Shown piece by piece: positions 23,135-35,899 of a stretch of 64,000 bases of DNA (positions are counted from its first letter, which is position 1; every line of letters starts with the position of its first letter). Source of the stretch: Amblyomma americanum (Eukaryota > Arthropoda > Arachnida > Ixodida > Ixodidae); assembly GCF_052857255.1 (NCBI RefSeq), contig NW_027526501.1:930001-994000 (forward strand), in the 5' to 3' direction. The notes beneath the pieces were generated by a model. That model made no database searches. It saw only the letters and a list, made by a program, of their open reading frames with translations, and had not been told where the DNA came from. The translations under genes and the position numbers were made by a program.

Positions 23135-23263
23135 GTGATACGCGTCAAAACTTTTTCTCTCATAACTGCGCGAAAAGCATGTATTCGTGCTTAATACAAC
23201 GAAACAAGCTGTTTTAGACCAAACGGATCTAGATATGAAGACATCGGTTTTACAAGTGTCCCT
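23135..23263. repeat. Representative full-length satellite monomer (129 bp)
   Basis: This unit runs from one GTGATACGCG to the next and is exactly 129 bp, so it is offered as a reference for phase. Within it, ACGCGT (an MluI site) lies at unit positions 6-11 and TGCGCG at about 33-38. TTAA is at about 57-60, and the two internal CGAAACRAGCT motifs begin near unit positions 66 and 86. A typical unit carries about nine CpG dinucleotides. The length equals 43 codons, so consecutive full-length units keep the same reading frame. This explains the long minus-strand ORFs. Confidence 0.9.
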
Positions 23264-26200
23264 GTGATACGCGTCAAAACTGTTTCTCTTATAACTGCGC
23301 GAAAAGCATGTATTCGTGCTTAAAACAACGACACAAGCTGTTCCAGACCGAAACAAGCTAAATCTGAACATCGGTATACAAGTGTCAGTGTGATACGCGT
23401 CAAAACGTTTTCTCATAACTGTGCGGAAAGCATGTATTCGTGCTTAATAGAACGAAACAAGCTGTTTTAGACCGAAACGAGCTAAATCTGAACACATCGG
23501 TTTTACAAGTGTCCGTGTGATACGCGTCAATATTTTTTCTCTCATAACTGCGCGAAAAGCATGTATTCGTGCCAAAAACGACGAAACAAGTTGTTTTAGA
23601 CCGAAACGAGGTAAATCTGAACACATCGGTTTTACAAGTGTCCATGTGATACGCGTCAAAACATTTTGTCTTATAACAGCGCGAAAAAAATGTATTCGTG
23701 CTTAATACAACGAAACAAGCTGTTTTAGACGAAAACGAGCTAGATCTGAACACATCGGTTTTAAGTGTACGTGTGATACGCGTCAAAACTTTTTCTCTCA
23801 TAACTGCGCGGAAAGGACGTATTCGTGATTAAAACAAATAATCAAGCTAGTTTAGACCGAAACGAGCTAAATCTGAACATCGGTTTACAAGTGTCAGTGT
23901 GATACGCGTCAAAACGTTTTCTCATAACTGCGCGGAAAGCATTTTTTTGTGCTTAATACAACGAAACAAGCTGTTTTAGACCGAAACGAGCTAAATGTGA
24001 ACACATCGGTTTTACAAGCGTCCGTGTGATACGCGTCAATGTTTTTTCTCTCATAACTGCACGAAAAGTATGTATTCGTGCTTAATACAACGAAACAAGC
24101 TGTTTTACACCAAAACGAGCTAGATATGAACACATCGGTTTTACAAGTGACCGTGTGATACTCGTCAAAACTTTTCCTCTCATAACTGCGCGGAAAGCAT
24201 GTATTCGTGCTTAATACAACGAGACAAGCTGTTTTAGATCGAAACGAGCTTGATCTAACAGATCGGTTTTGCAAGTGTTCATGTGATACGCGTCAAAACT
24301 TTTTTTCATAACTGCGCGAAAAGCATGTATTTGTGCTTAATACAACGAAACAAGCTGTTTTAGACCAAAACGAGCTAGATCTGCACACATCGGTTTTACA
24401 AGTGTCCGTGTGATACGCGTCAAAACTTTTTTTCATAACTGCGCGGAAACCATGTATTTGTGCTTAATACAACGAAACAAGCTGTTGTATACCGAAACGA
24501 GCTAAATATAAACACATCGATTTTACAAGCGTCCGTGTGATACGCGTCAATATTTTTTCTCTCATAACTGCACAAAAAGCATGTATTCGTGCTTAATACA
24601 TCGAAACAAGCTGTTTTAGACCGAAACCAGCTAAATCTGAACACATCGATTTTACAAGTGTCCAGTGATACGCGTCAAAACTTTTTCTCATAACTGCGCG
24701 AAAAGCATGTATTCGTGCTTAATACAACGAAACAAGCTGTTTTAGACCGAAAAGAGCTAAATCTGAAAACATCGGTTTTACAAGTGTCCATATGATACGC
24801 GTCAAAACTTTTTCTCATAACTGCGCGAAAAGCATTTATTCGTGCTTAATACAACGAAACAAGCTGTTTTACACCAAAACGAGCTCGATATGAACACATC
24901 GGTTTTACAAGTGACCGTGTGATACGCGTCAAAACTTTTTCTCTCATAACTGCGCGAAAAGCATGTATTCGTGCTTAATACAACGAAACAAGCTGTTTTA
25001 GACCAAACGGATCTAGATATGAAGACATCGGTTTTACAAGTGTCCCTGTGATACGCGTCAAATTTTTTTCTCTTATAACTGCGCAAAAAGCATGTATTCG
25101 TGCTTAAAACAACGACACAAGCTGTTCCAGACCGAAACAAGCTAAATCTGAACATCGGTTTACAAGTGTCAGTGTGATACGCTTCAAAACGTTTTCTCAT
25201 AACTGTGCGGAAAGCATGTATTCGTGCTTAATAGAACGAAACAAGCTGTTTTAGACGGAAACGAGCGAAATCTGAACACATCGGTTTTACAAGTGTCCGT
25301 GTGATACGCGTCAATCTTTTTTCTCTCATAACTGCGCGAAAAGCATGTATTCGTGCCAAAAAAGACGAAACAAGTTGTTTTAGACCGAAACGAGTTAAAT
25401 CTGAACACATCGGTTTTACAAGTGTCCATGTGATACGCGTCAAAACTTTTTGTCTTATAACAGCGCGAAAAGAATGTATTCGTGCTTAATACAACGAAAC
25501 AAGCTGTTTTAGACCAAAACGAGCTAGATCTGAACACATCGGTTTTAAGTGTTCGTGTGATACGCGTCAAACTTTTTCCTCTCATAACTGCGCGAAAAGC
25601 ATGTATTCTTGCTTAATACAACGAAACAAGCTGTTTTAGACCGAAACGAGCGAAATCTGAACAATCGGTTTTACAAGTGTTCCTGTGATACGCGTCAAAA
25701 CTTTTTCTCTCATAACTGCGCGGAAAGGACGTATTCGTGATTAAAACAAAGAATCAAGCTGGTTTAGACCGAAACGAGCTAAATCTGAACATCGGTTTAC
25801 AAGTGTCAGTGTGATATGCGTCAAAACGTTTTCTCATAACTGCGCGAAAAGCATTTATTTGTGCTTAATACAACGAAACAAACCGTTTTAGACCGAAACG
25901 AGCTAAATGTGAAAACATCGGTTTTACAAGCGTCCGTGTGATACGCGTCAATGTTTTTTCTCTCATAACTGCACGAAAAGTATGTATTCGTGCTTAATAC
26001 AACGAAACAAGCTGTTTTACACCAAAACGAGCTAGATATGAAGACATCGGTTTTACAAGTGACCGTGTGATACTCGTCAAAACTTTTCGTCTCATAACTG
26101 CGCGAAAAGCATGTATTCGTGCTTAATACAACGAGACAAGCTGTTTTAGATCGAAACGAGCTTGATCTAACAGATCGGTTTTGCAAGTGTTCATGTGATA

Positions 26201-27499
26201 CGCGTCAAAACTTTTTTCATAACTGCGCGAAAAGAATTGATTTGTGCTTAATACAACGAAACAAGCTGTTTTAGACCAAAACGAGCTAGATCTGAACACA
26301 TCGGTTTTACAAGTGTCCGTGTGATACGCGTCAAAATTTTTTTCATAACTGCGCGGAAACCATGTATTCGTGCTTAATACAACGAAACAAGCTGTTTTAC
26401 ACCGAAAAGAGCTAAATCTGAATACATCGGTTATACGTGTTCCTGTGATACGCGTCAAAACTTTTTCTCTTAAAACTGCGCGCAAAGCATGTATCGTGCT
26501 TAATACAACGAAACAAGCTGTTTTAGACCGAAACGAGCTAAATGTGAACACATCGGTTTTACAAGCGTCCGTGTGATACGCGTCAATGTTTTTTCTCTCA
26601 TAACTGCACGAAAAGTATGTATTCGTGCTTAATACAACGAAACAAGCTGTTTTACACCAAAACGAGCTAGATATGAACACATCGGTTTTACAAGTGACCG
26701 TGTGATACTCGTCAAAACTTTTCCTCTCATAACTGCGCGAAAAGCATGTATTCGTGCTTAATACAACGAGACAAGCTGTTTTAGATCGAAACGAGCTGGA
26801 TCTAACAGATCGGTTTTGCAAGTGTTCATGTGATACGCGTCAAAACTTTTTTTCATAACTGCGCGAAAAGCATGTATTTGTGCTTAATACAACGAAACAA
26901 GCTGTTTTAGACCAAAATGAGCTAGATCTGAACACATCGGTTTTACAAGTGTCCGTGTGATACGCGTCAAAACTTTTTTTCATAACTGCGCGGAAACCAT
27001 GTATTCGTGCTTAATACAACGAAACAAGCTGTTTTAAACCAAAACGAGCTAGATCTGAACACATCGGCTTTACAAGTGTCCCTGTGATACGCGTCAAAAC
27101 TTTTTCTCTCATAACTGCGCGGAAAGGATGTATTCGTGATTAAAACAAAGAAAAAAGCTGTTTTAGACCAATACGAGCTAAATCTGAACATCGGTTTACA
27201 AGTGTCAGTGTGATACGCGTCAAAACGTTTTCTCATAACTGCGCGAAAAGCATGTATTTGTGCTTAATACAACGAAACAAGCTATTGTATACCGAAACGA
27301 GCTAAATATGAACACATCGGTTTTACAAGCGTCCGTGTGATACGCGTCAATATTTTTTCTCTCATAACTGCACGAAAAGCATGTATTCGTGCTTAATACA
27401 TCGAAACAAGCTGTTTTAAACCGAAACCAGCTAAATCTGAACACATCGGTTTTACAAGTGTCCAGTGATACGCGTCAAAACTTTTTCTCATAACTGCGC

Positions 27500-28560
27500 G
27501 GAAAAGCATGTATTCGTGCTTAATACAACGAAACAAGCTGTTTTAGACCGAAAAGAGCTAAATCTGAAAACATCGGTTTTACAAGTGTCCATGTGATACG
27601 CGTCAAACGTTTTCTCATAACTGCGCGAAAAGCATTTATTCGTGCTTAATACAACGAAACAAGCTGTTTTACACCAAACGAGCTCGATATGAACACATCG
27701 GTTTTACAAGTGACCGTGTGATACGCGTCAAAACTTTTTCTCTCATAACTGCGCGAAAAGCATGTATTCGTGCTTAATACAACGAAACAAGCTGTTTTAG
27801 ACCAAACGAATCTAGATATGAAGACATCGGTTTTACAAGTGTCCCTGTGATACGCGTCAAAACTTTTTCTCTTATAACTGCGCGAAAAGCATGTATTCGT
27901 GCCTAAAACAACGACACAAGCTGTTCCAGACCGAAACAAGCTAAATCTGAACATCGTTTTACAAGTGTCAGTGTGATACGCGTCAAACGTTTTCTCATAA
28001 CTGTGCGGAAAGCATGTATTCGTGCTTAATAGAACGAACAAGCTGTTTTAGACCGAAACGAGCTAAATCTGAACACATCGGTTTTACAAGTGTCCGTGTG
28101 ATACGCGTCAATATTTTTTCTCTCATAACTGCGCGAAAAGCATGTATTCGTGTCAAAACGACGAAACAAGTTGTTTTAGACCGAAACGAGTTAAATCTGA
28201 ACACATCGGTTTTACAAGTGTCCATGTGATACGCGTCAAAACTTTTTGTCCTATAACAGCGCGAAAAGAAATAATTCGTGCTTAATACAACGAAACAAGC
28301 TGTTTTAGACCAAAACGAGCTAGATCTGAACACATCGGTTTTAAGTGTTCGTGTGATACGCGTCAAACCTTTTCCTCTCATAACTGCGCGAAAAGCATGT
28401 ATTCGTGCTTAATACAACGAAACAAGCTGTTTTAGACCGAAACGAGCTAAATCTGAACAATCGGTTTTACAAGTGTTCCTGTGATACGCGTCAAAACTTT
28501 TTCTCTCATAACTGCGCGGAAAGGACGTATTCGTGATAAAACAAAGAATCAAGCTGGTTT
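27500..28560. other. Patch of single-base deletions in homopolymers
   Basis: Short forms such as GTCAAACG (27,603 and 27,984), CCAAACGAGC (27,674), AACGAACAAGC (28,030), GTGTCAAAACGACG (28,150) and GTGATAAAACAAAG (28,533) have one base fewer than the otherwise matching block near 20.3-21.4 kb. The pattern suggests a local consensus error. Confidence 0.5.
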
Positions 28561-28689
28561 AGACCGAAACGAGCTAAATCTGAACATCTGTTTAAAAGTG
28601 TCAGTGTGATACGCGTCAAAACGTTTTCACATAACTGCGCGAAAAGCATGTATTTGTGCTTAATACAACGAAACAAGCTGTTTTAGACC

Positions 28690-31600
28690 GAAACGAGCTA
28701 GATATGAACACATCGGTTTTACAAGTGACCGTGTGATACTCGTCAAAACTTTTCCTCTCATAACTGCGCGAAAAGCATGTATTCGTGCTTAATACAACGA
28801 GACAAGCTGTTTTAGATCGAAACGAGCTTGATCTAACAGATCGGTTTTTCAAGTGTTCATGTGATACGCGTCAAAACTTTTTTTCATAACTGCGCGAAAA
28901 GCATGTATTTGTGCTTAATACAACGAAACAAGCTGTTTTAGACCAAAACGAGCTAGATCTGAACACATCGGTTTTACAAGTGTCCGTGTGATACGCGTCA
29001 AAACTTTTTTTCATAACTGCGCGGAAACCATGTATTCGTGCTTAATACAACGAAACAAGCTGTTTTACTCCGAAAAGAGCTAAAGCTGAACACATCGGTT
29101 ATACGTGTCCCTGTGATACGCGTCAAAACTTTTTCTCTTAAAACTGCGCGCAAAGCATGTATCGTGCTTAATACAACGAAACAAGCTGTTTTAGACCGAA
29201 ACGAGCTAAATGTGAACACATCGGTTTTACAAGCGTCCGTGTGATACGCGTCAATGTTTTTTCTCTCATAACTGCACGAAAAGTATGTATTCGTGCTTAA
29301 TACAACGAAACAAGCTGTTTTACACCAAAACGAGCTAGATATGAACACATCGGTTTTACAAGTGACCGTGTGATACTCGTCAAAACTTTTCCTCTCATAA
29401 CTGCGCGAAAAGCATGTATTCGTGCTTAATACAACGAGACAAGCTGTTTTAGATCGAAACGAGCTTGATCTAACAGATCGGTTTTGCACGTGTTCATGTG
29501 ATACGCGTCAAAACATTTTTCATAACTGCGCGAAAAGCATGTATTTGTGCTTAATACAACAAAACAAGCTGTTTTAGACCAAAACGAGCTAGATCTGAAC
29601 ACATCGGTTTTACAAGTGTCCGTGTGATACGCGTCAAAACTTTTTTTCATAACAGCGCGGAAACCATGTATTCGTGCTTAATACAACGAAACAAGCTGTT
29701 TTAAACCAAAACGAGCTAGATCTGAACACACCGGTTTTACAAGTGTCCCTGTGATACGCGTCAAAACTTTTTCTCTCATAACTGCGCGGAAAGGATCTAT
29801 TCGTGATTTAAACAAAGAAAAAAGCTGTTTTAGACCAAAACGAGCTAAATCTGAACTTCGGTTTACAAGTGTCAGTGTGATACGCGTCAAAACGTTTTCT
29901 CATAACTGCGCGAAAAGCATGTATTTGTGCTTAATACAACGAAACAAGCTGTTGTATACCGAAACGAGCTAAATATAAACACATCGGTTTTACAAGCGTC
30001 CGTGTGATACGCGTCAATATTTTTTCTCTCATAACTGCACGAAAAGCATGTATTCGTGCTTAATACATCGAAACAAGCTGTTTTAGACCAAAACCAGCTA
30101 AATCTGAACACATCGGTTTTACAAGTGTCCAGTGATACGCGTCAAAACTTTTTCTCATAACTGCGCGAAAAGCATGTATTCGTGCTTAATACAACGAAAC
30201 AAGCTGTTTTAGACCGAAAAGAGCTAAATCTGAAAACATCGGTTTTACAAGTGTCCATATGATACGCGTCAAAACTTTTTCTCATAACTGCGCGAAAAGC
30301 ATTTATTCGTGCCTAATACAACGAAACAAGCTGTTTTACACCAAAACGAGCTCGATATGAACACATCGGTTTTACAAGTGACCGTGTGATACGCGTCAAA
30401 ACTTTTTCTCTCATAACTGCGCGAAAAGCATGTATTCGTGCTTAATACAACGAAACAAGCTGTTTTAGACCAAACGGATCTAGATATGAAGACATCGGTT
30501 TTACAAGTGTCCCTGTGATACGCGTCAAAACTGTTTCTCTTATAACTGCGCGAAAAGCATGTATTCGTGCCTAAAACAACGACACAAGCTGTTCCAGACC
30601 GAAACAAGCTAAATCTGAACATCGGTATACAAGTGTCAGTGTGATACGCGTCAAAACGTTTTCTCATAACTGTGCGGAAAGCATGTATTCGTGCTTAATA
30701 GAACGAAACAAGCTGTTTTAGACCGAAACGAGCTAAATCTGAACACATCGGTTTTACAAGTGTCCGTGTGATACGCGTCAATATTTTTTCTCTCATAACT
30801 GCGCGAAAAGCATGTATTCGTGCCAAAAACGACGAAACAAGTTGTTTTAGACCGAAACGAGTTAAATCTGAACACATCGGTTTTACAAGTGTCCATGTGA
30901 TACGCGTCAAAACATTTTGTCTTATAACAGCGCGAAAAAAATGTATTCGTGCTTAATACAACGAAACAAGCTGTTTTAGACGAAAACGAGCTAGATCTGA
31001 ACACATCGGTTTTAAGTGTTCGTGTGATACGCGTCAAGCCTTTTCCTCTCATAACTGCGCGAAAAGCATGTATTCGTGCTTAATACAACGAAACAAGCTG
31101 TTTTAGACCGAAACGAGCTAAATCTGAACAATCGGTTTTACAAGTGTTCCTGTGATACGCGTCAAAACTTTTTCTCTCATAACTGCGCGGAAAGGACGTA
31201 TTCGTGATTAAAACAAATAATCAAGCTAGTTTAGACCGAAACGAGCTAAATCTGAACATCGGTTTACAAGTGTCAGTGTGATACGCGTCAAAACGTTTTC
31301 TCATAACTGCGCGAAAAGCATTTTTTTGTGCTTAATACAACGAAACAAGCTGTTTTAGACCGAAACGAGCTAAATGTGAACACATCGGTTTTACAAGCTT
31401 CCGTGTGATACGCGTCAATGTTTTTTCTCTCATAACTGCACGAAAAGTATGTATTCGTGCTTAATACAACGAAACAAGCTGTTTTACACCGAAACGAGCT
31501 AGATATGAACACATCGGTTTTACAAGTGACCGTGTGATACTCGTCAAAACTTTTCCTCTCATAACTGCGCGAAAAGCATGTATTCGTGCTTAATACAACG

Positions 31601-34290
31601 AGACAAGCTGTTTTAGATCGAAACGAGCTTGATCTAACAGATCGGTTTTTCAAGTGTTCATGTGATACGCGTCAAAACTTTTTTTCATAACTGCGCGAAA
31701 AGCATGTATTTGTGCTTAATACAACGAAACAAGCTGTTTTAGACCAAAACGAGCTAGATCTGAACACATCGGTTTTACAAGTGTCCGTGTGATACGCGTC
31801 AAAACTTTTTTTCATAACTGCGCGGAAACCATGTATTCGTGCTTAATACAACGAAACAAGCTGTTTTACTCCGAAAAGAGCTAAAGCTGAACACATCGGT
31901 TATACGTGTCCCTGTGATACGCGTCAAAACTTTTTCTCTTAAAACTGCGCGCAAAGCATGTATCGTGCTTAATACAACGAAACAAGCTGTTTTAGACCGA
32001 AACGAGCTAAATGTGAACACATCGGTTTTACAAGCGTCCGTGTGATACGCGTCAATGTTTTTTCTCTCATAACTGCACGAAAAGTATGTATTCGTGCTTA
32101 ATACAACGAAACAAGCTGTTTTACACCAAAACGAGCTAGATATGAACACATCGGTTTTACAAGTGACCGTGTGATACTCGTCAAAACTTTTCCTCTCATA
32201 ACTGCGCGAAAAGCATGTATTCGTGCTTAATACAACGAGACAAGCTGTTTTAGATCGAAACGAGCTTGATCTAACAGATCGGTTTTGCACGTGTTCATGT
32301 GATACGCGTCAAAACATTTTTCATAACTGCGCGAAAAGCATGTATTTGTGCTTAATACAACAAAACAAGCTGTTTTAGACCAAAACGAGATAGATCTGAA
32401 CACATCGGTTTTACAAGTGTCCGTGTGATACGCGTCAAAACTTTTTTTCATAACAGCGCGGAAACCATGTATTCGTGCTTAATACAACGAAACAAGCTGT
32501 TTTAAACCAAAACGAGCTAGATCTGAACACACCGGTTTTACAAGTGTCCCTGTGATACGCGTCAAAACTTTTTCTCTCATAACTGCGCGGAAAGGATCTA
32601 TTCGTGATTTAAACAAAGAAAAAAGCTGTTTTAGACCAAAACGAGCTAAATCTGAACTTCGGTTTACAAGTGTCAGTGTGATACGCGTCAAAACGTTTTC
32701 TCATAACTGCGCGAAAAGCATGTATTTGTGCTTAATACAACGAAACAAGCTGTTGTATACCGAAACGAGCTAAATATAAACACATCGGTTTTACAAGCGT
32801 CCGTGTGATACGCGTCAATATTTTTTCTCTCATAACTGCACGAAAAGCATGTATTCGTGCTTAATACATCGAAACAAGCTGTTTTAGACCAAAACCAGCT
32901 AAATCTGAACACATCGGTTTTACAAGTGTCCAGTGATACGCGTCAAAACTTTTTCTCATAACTGCGCGAAAAGCATGTATTCGTGCTTAATACAACGAAA
33001 CAAGCTGTTTTAGACCGAAAAGAGCTAAATCTGAAAACATCGGTTTTACAAGTGTCCATATGATACGCGTCAAAACTTTTTCTCATAACTGCGCGAAAAG
33101 CATTTATTCGTGCCTAATACAACGAAACAAGCTGTTTTACACCAAAACGAGCTCGATATGAACACATCGGTTTTACAAGTGACCGTGTGATACGCGTCAA
33201 AACTTTTTCTCTCATAACTGCGCGAAAAGCATGTATTCGTGCTTAATACAACGAAACAAGCTGTTTTAGACCAAACGGATCTAGATATGAAGACATCGGT
33301 TTTACAAGTGTCCCTGTGATACGCGTCAAAACTGTTTCTCTTATAACTGCGCGAAAAGCATGTATTCGTGCCTAAAACAACGACACAAGCTGTTCCAGAC
33401 CGAAACAAGCTAAATCTGAACATCGGTATACAAGTGTCAGTGTGATACGCGTCAAAACGTTTTCTCATAACTGTGCGGAAAGCATGTATTCGTGCTTAAT
33501 AGAACGAAACAAGCTGTTTTAGACCGAAACGAGCTAAATCTGAACACATCGGTTTTACAAGTGTCCGTGTGATACGCGTCAATATTTTTTCTCTCATAAC
33601 TGCGCGAAAAGCATGTATTCGTGCCAAAAACGACGAAACAAGTTGTTTTAGACCGAAACGAGTTAAATCTGAACACATCGGTTTTACAAGTGTCCATGTG
33701 ATACGCGTCAAAACATTTTGTCTTATAACAGCGCGAAAAAAATGTATTCGTGCTTAATACAACGAAACAAGCTGTTTTAGACGAAAACGAGCTAGATCTG
33801 AACACATCGGTTTTAAGTGTTCGTGTGATACGCGTCAAGCCTTTTCCTCTCATAACTGCGCGAAAAGCATGTATTCGTGCTTAATACAACGAAACAAGCT
33901 GTTTTAGACCGAAACGAGCTAAATCTGAACAATCGGTTTTACAAGTGTTCCTGTGATACGCGTCAAAACTTTTTCTCTCATAACTGCGCGGAAAGGACGT
34001 ATTCGTGATTAAAACAAATAATCAAGCTAGTTTAGACCGAAACGAGCTAAATCTGAACATCGGTTTACAAGTGTCAGTGTGATACGCGTCAAAACGTTTT
34101 CTCATAACTGCGCGAAAAGCATTTTTTTGTGCTTAATACAACGAAACAAGCTGTTTTAGACCGAAACGAGCTAAATGTGAACACATCGGTTTTACAAGCT
34201 TCCGTGTGATACGCGTCAATGTTTTTTCTCTCATAACTGCACGAAAAGTATGTATTCGTGCTTAATACAACGAAACAAGCTGTTTTACAC
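28690..34290. repeat. Tandem higher-order duplication, 2,801-bp period (22 monomers)
   Basis: Copy A (about 28,690-31,490) and copy B (about 31,491-34,290) are almost identical. Features at 28,998, 29,426, 29,887, 30,269, 30,651 and 31,288 recur exactly 2,801 bp later. A partial third copy continues to about 34,630. Private variants such as CTTCGGTTTACAAG and GGATCTATTCGTG are shared by copies A and B. One of the few differences is CTAGATC against ATAGATC near 29,590 and 32,391. Confidence 0.92.
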
Positions 34291-35899
34291 CAAAACGAGC
34301 TAGATATGAACACATCGGTTTTACAAGTGACCGTGTGATACTCGTCAAAACTTTTCCTCTCATAACTGCGCGAAAAGCATGTATTCGTGCTTAATACAAC
34401 GAGACAAGCTGTTTTAGATCGAAACGAGCTTGATCTAACAGATCGGTTTTGCAAGTGTTCATGTGATACGCGTCAAAACTTTTTTTCATAACTGCGCGAA
34501 AAGCATGTATTTGTGCTTAATACAACGAAACAAGCTGTTTTAGACCAAAACGAGCTAGATCTGCACACATCGGTTTTACAAGTGTCCGTGTGATACGCGT
34601 CAAAACTTTTTTTCATAACTGCGCGGAAACCATGTATTCGTGCTTAATACAACGAAACAAGCTGTTTTAAACCAAAACGAGCTAGATCTGAACACATCGG
34701 TTTTACAAGTGTCCCTGTGATACGCGTCAAAACTTTTTCTCTCATAACTGCGCGGAAAGGATGTATTCGTGATTTAAACAAAGAAAAAAGCTGTTTTAGA
34801 CCAAAACGAGCTAAATCTGAACATCGGTTTACAAGTGTCAGTGTGATACGCGTCAAAACGTTTTCTCATAACTGCGCGAAAAGCATGTATTTGTGCTTAA
34901 TACAACGAAACAAGCTGTTGTATACCGAAACGAGCTAAATATAAACACATCGATTTTACAAGCGTCCGTGTGATACGCGTCAATATTTTTTCTCTCATAA
35001 CTGCACGAAAAGCATGTATTCGTGCTTAATACATCGAAACAAGCTGTTTTAGACCGAAACCAGCTAAATCTGAACACATCGGTTTTACAAGTGTCCAGTG
35101 ATACGCGTCAAAACTTTTTCTCATAACTGCGCGAAAAGCATGTATTCGTGCCTAATACAACGAAACAAGCTGTTTTAGACCGAAAAGAGCTAAATCTGAA
35201 AACATCGGTTTTACAAGTGTCCATATGATACGCGTCAAAACTTTTTCTCATAACTGCGCGAAAAGCATTTATTCGTGCTTAATACAACGAAACAAGCTGT
35301 TTTACACCAAAACGAGCTCGATATGAACACATCGGTTTTACAAGTGACCGTGTGATACGCGTCAAAACTTTTTCTCTCATAACTGCGCGAAAAGCATGTA
35401 TTCGTGCTTAATACAACGAAACAAGCTGTTTTAGACCAAACGGATCTAGATATGAAGACATCGGTTTTACAAGTGTCCCTGTGATACGCGTCAAAACTTT
35501 TTCTCTTATAACTGCGCGAAAAGCATGTATTCGTGCTTAAAACAACGACACAAGCTGTTCCAGACCGAAACAAGCTAAATCTGAACATCGGTTTACAAGT
35601 GTCAGTGTGATACGCGTCAAAACGTTTTCTCATAACTGTGCGGAAAGCATGTATTCGTGCTTAATAGAACGAAACAAGCTGTTTTAGACGGAAACGAGCG
35701 AAATCTGAACACATCGGTTTTACAAGTGTCCGTGTGATACGCGTCAATCTTTTTTCTCTCATAACTGCACGAAAAGCATGTATTCGTGCTTAATACATCG
35801 AAACAAGCTGTTTTAGACCGAAACCAGCTAAATCTGAACACATCGGTTTTACAAGTGTCCAGTGATACGCGTCAAAACTTTTTTCTCATAACTGCGCGA

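Noticed and set aside
23135..23263. CENP-B box in the monomer
   Set aside because: The closest stretch, ATTCGTGCTTAATACAACG, fails the A and CGGG positions of the box. No other site is close.
26123..26821. Longest minus-strand ORF (232 codons), and similar ones at 13240-13932, 44530-45147 and many other places
   Set aside because: They are runs of the 43-codon satellite unit read in its stop-free frame. They start and stop wherever a length variant shifts phase, have no conserved boundaries and no recognisable domain.
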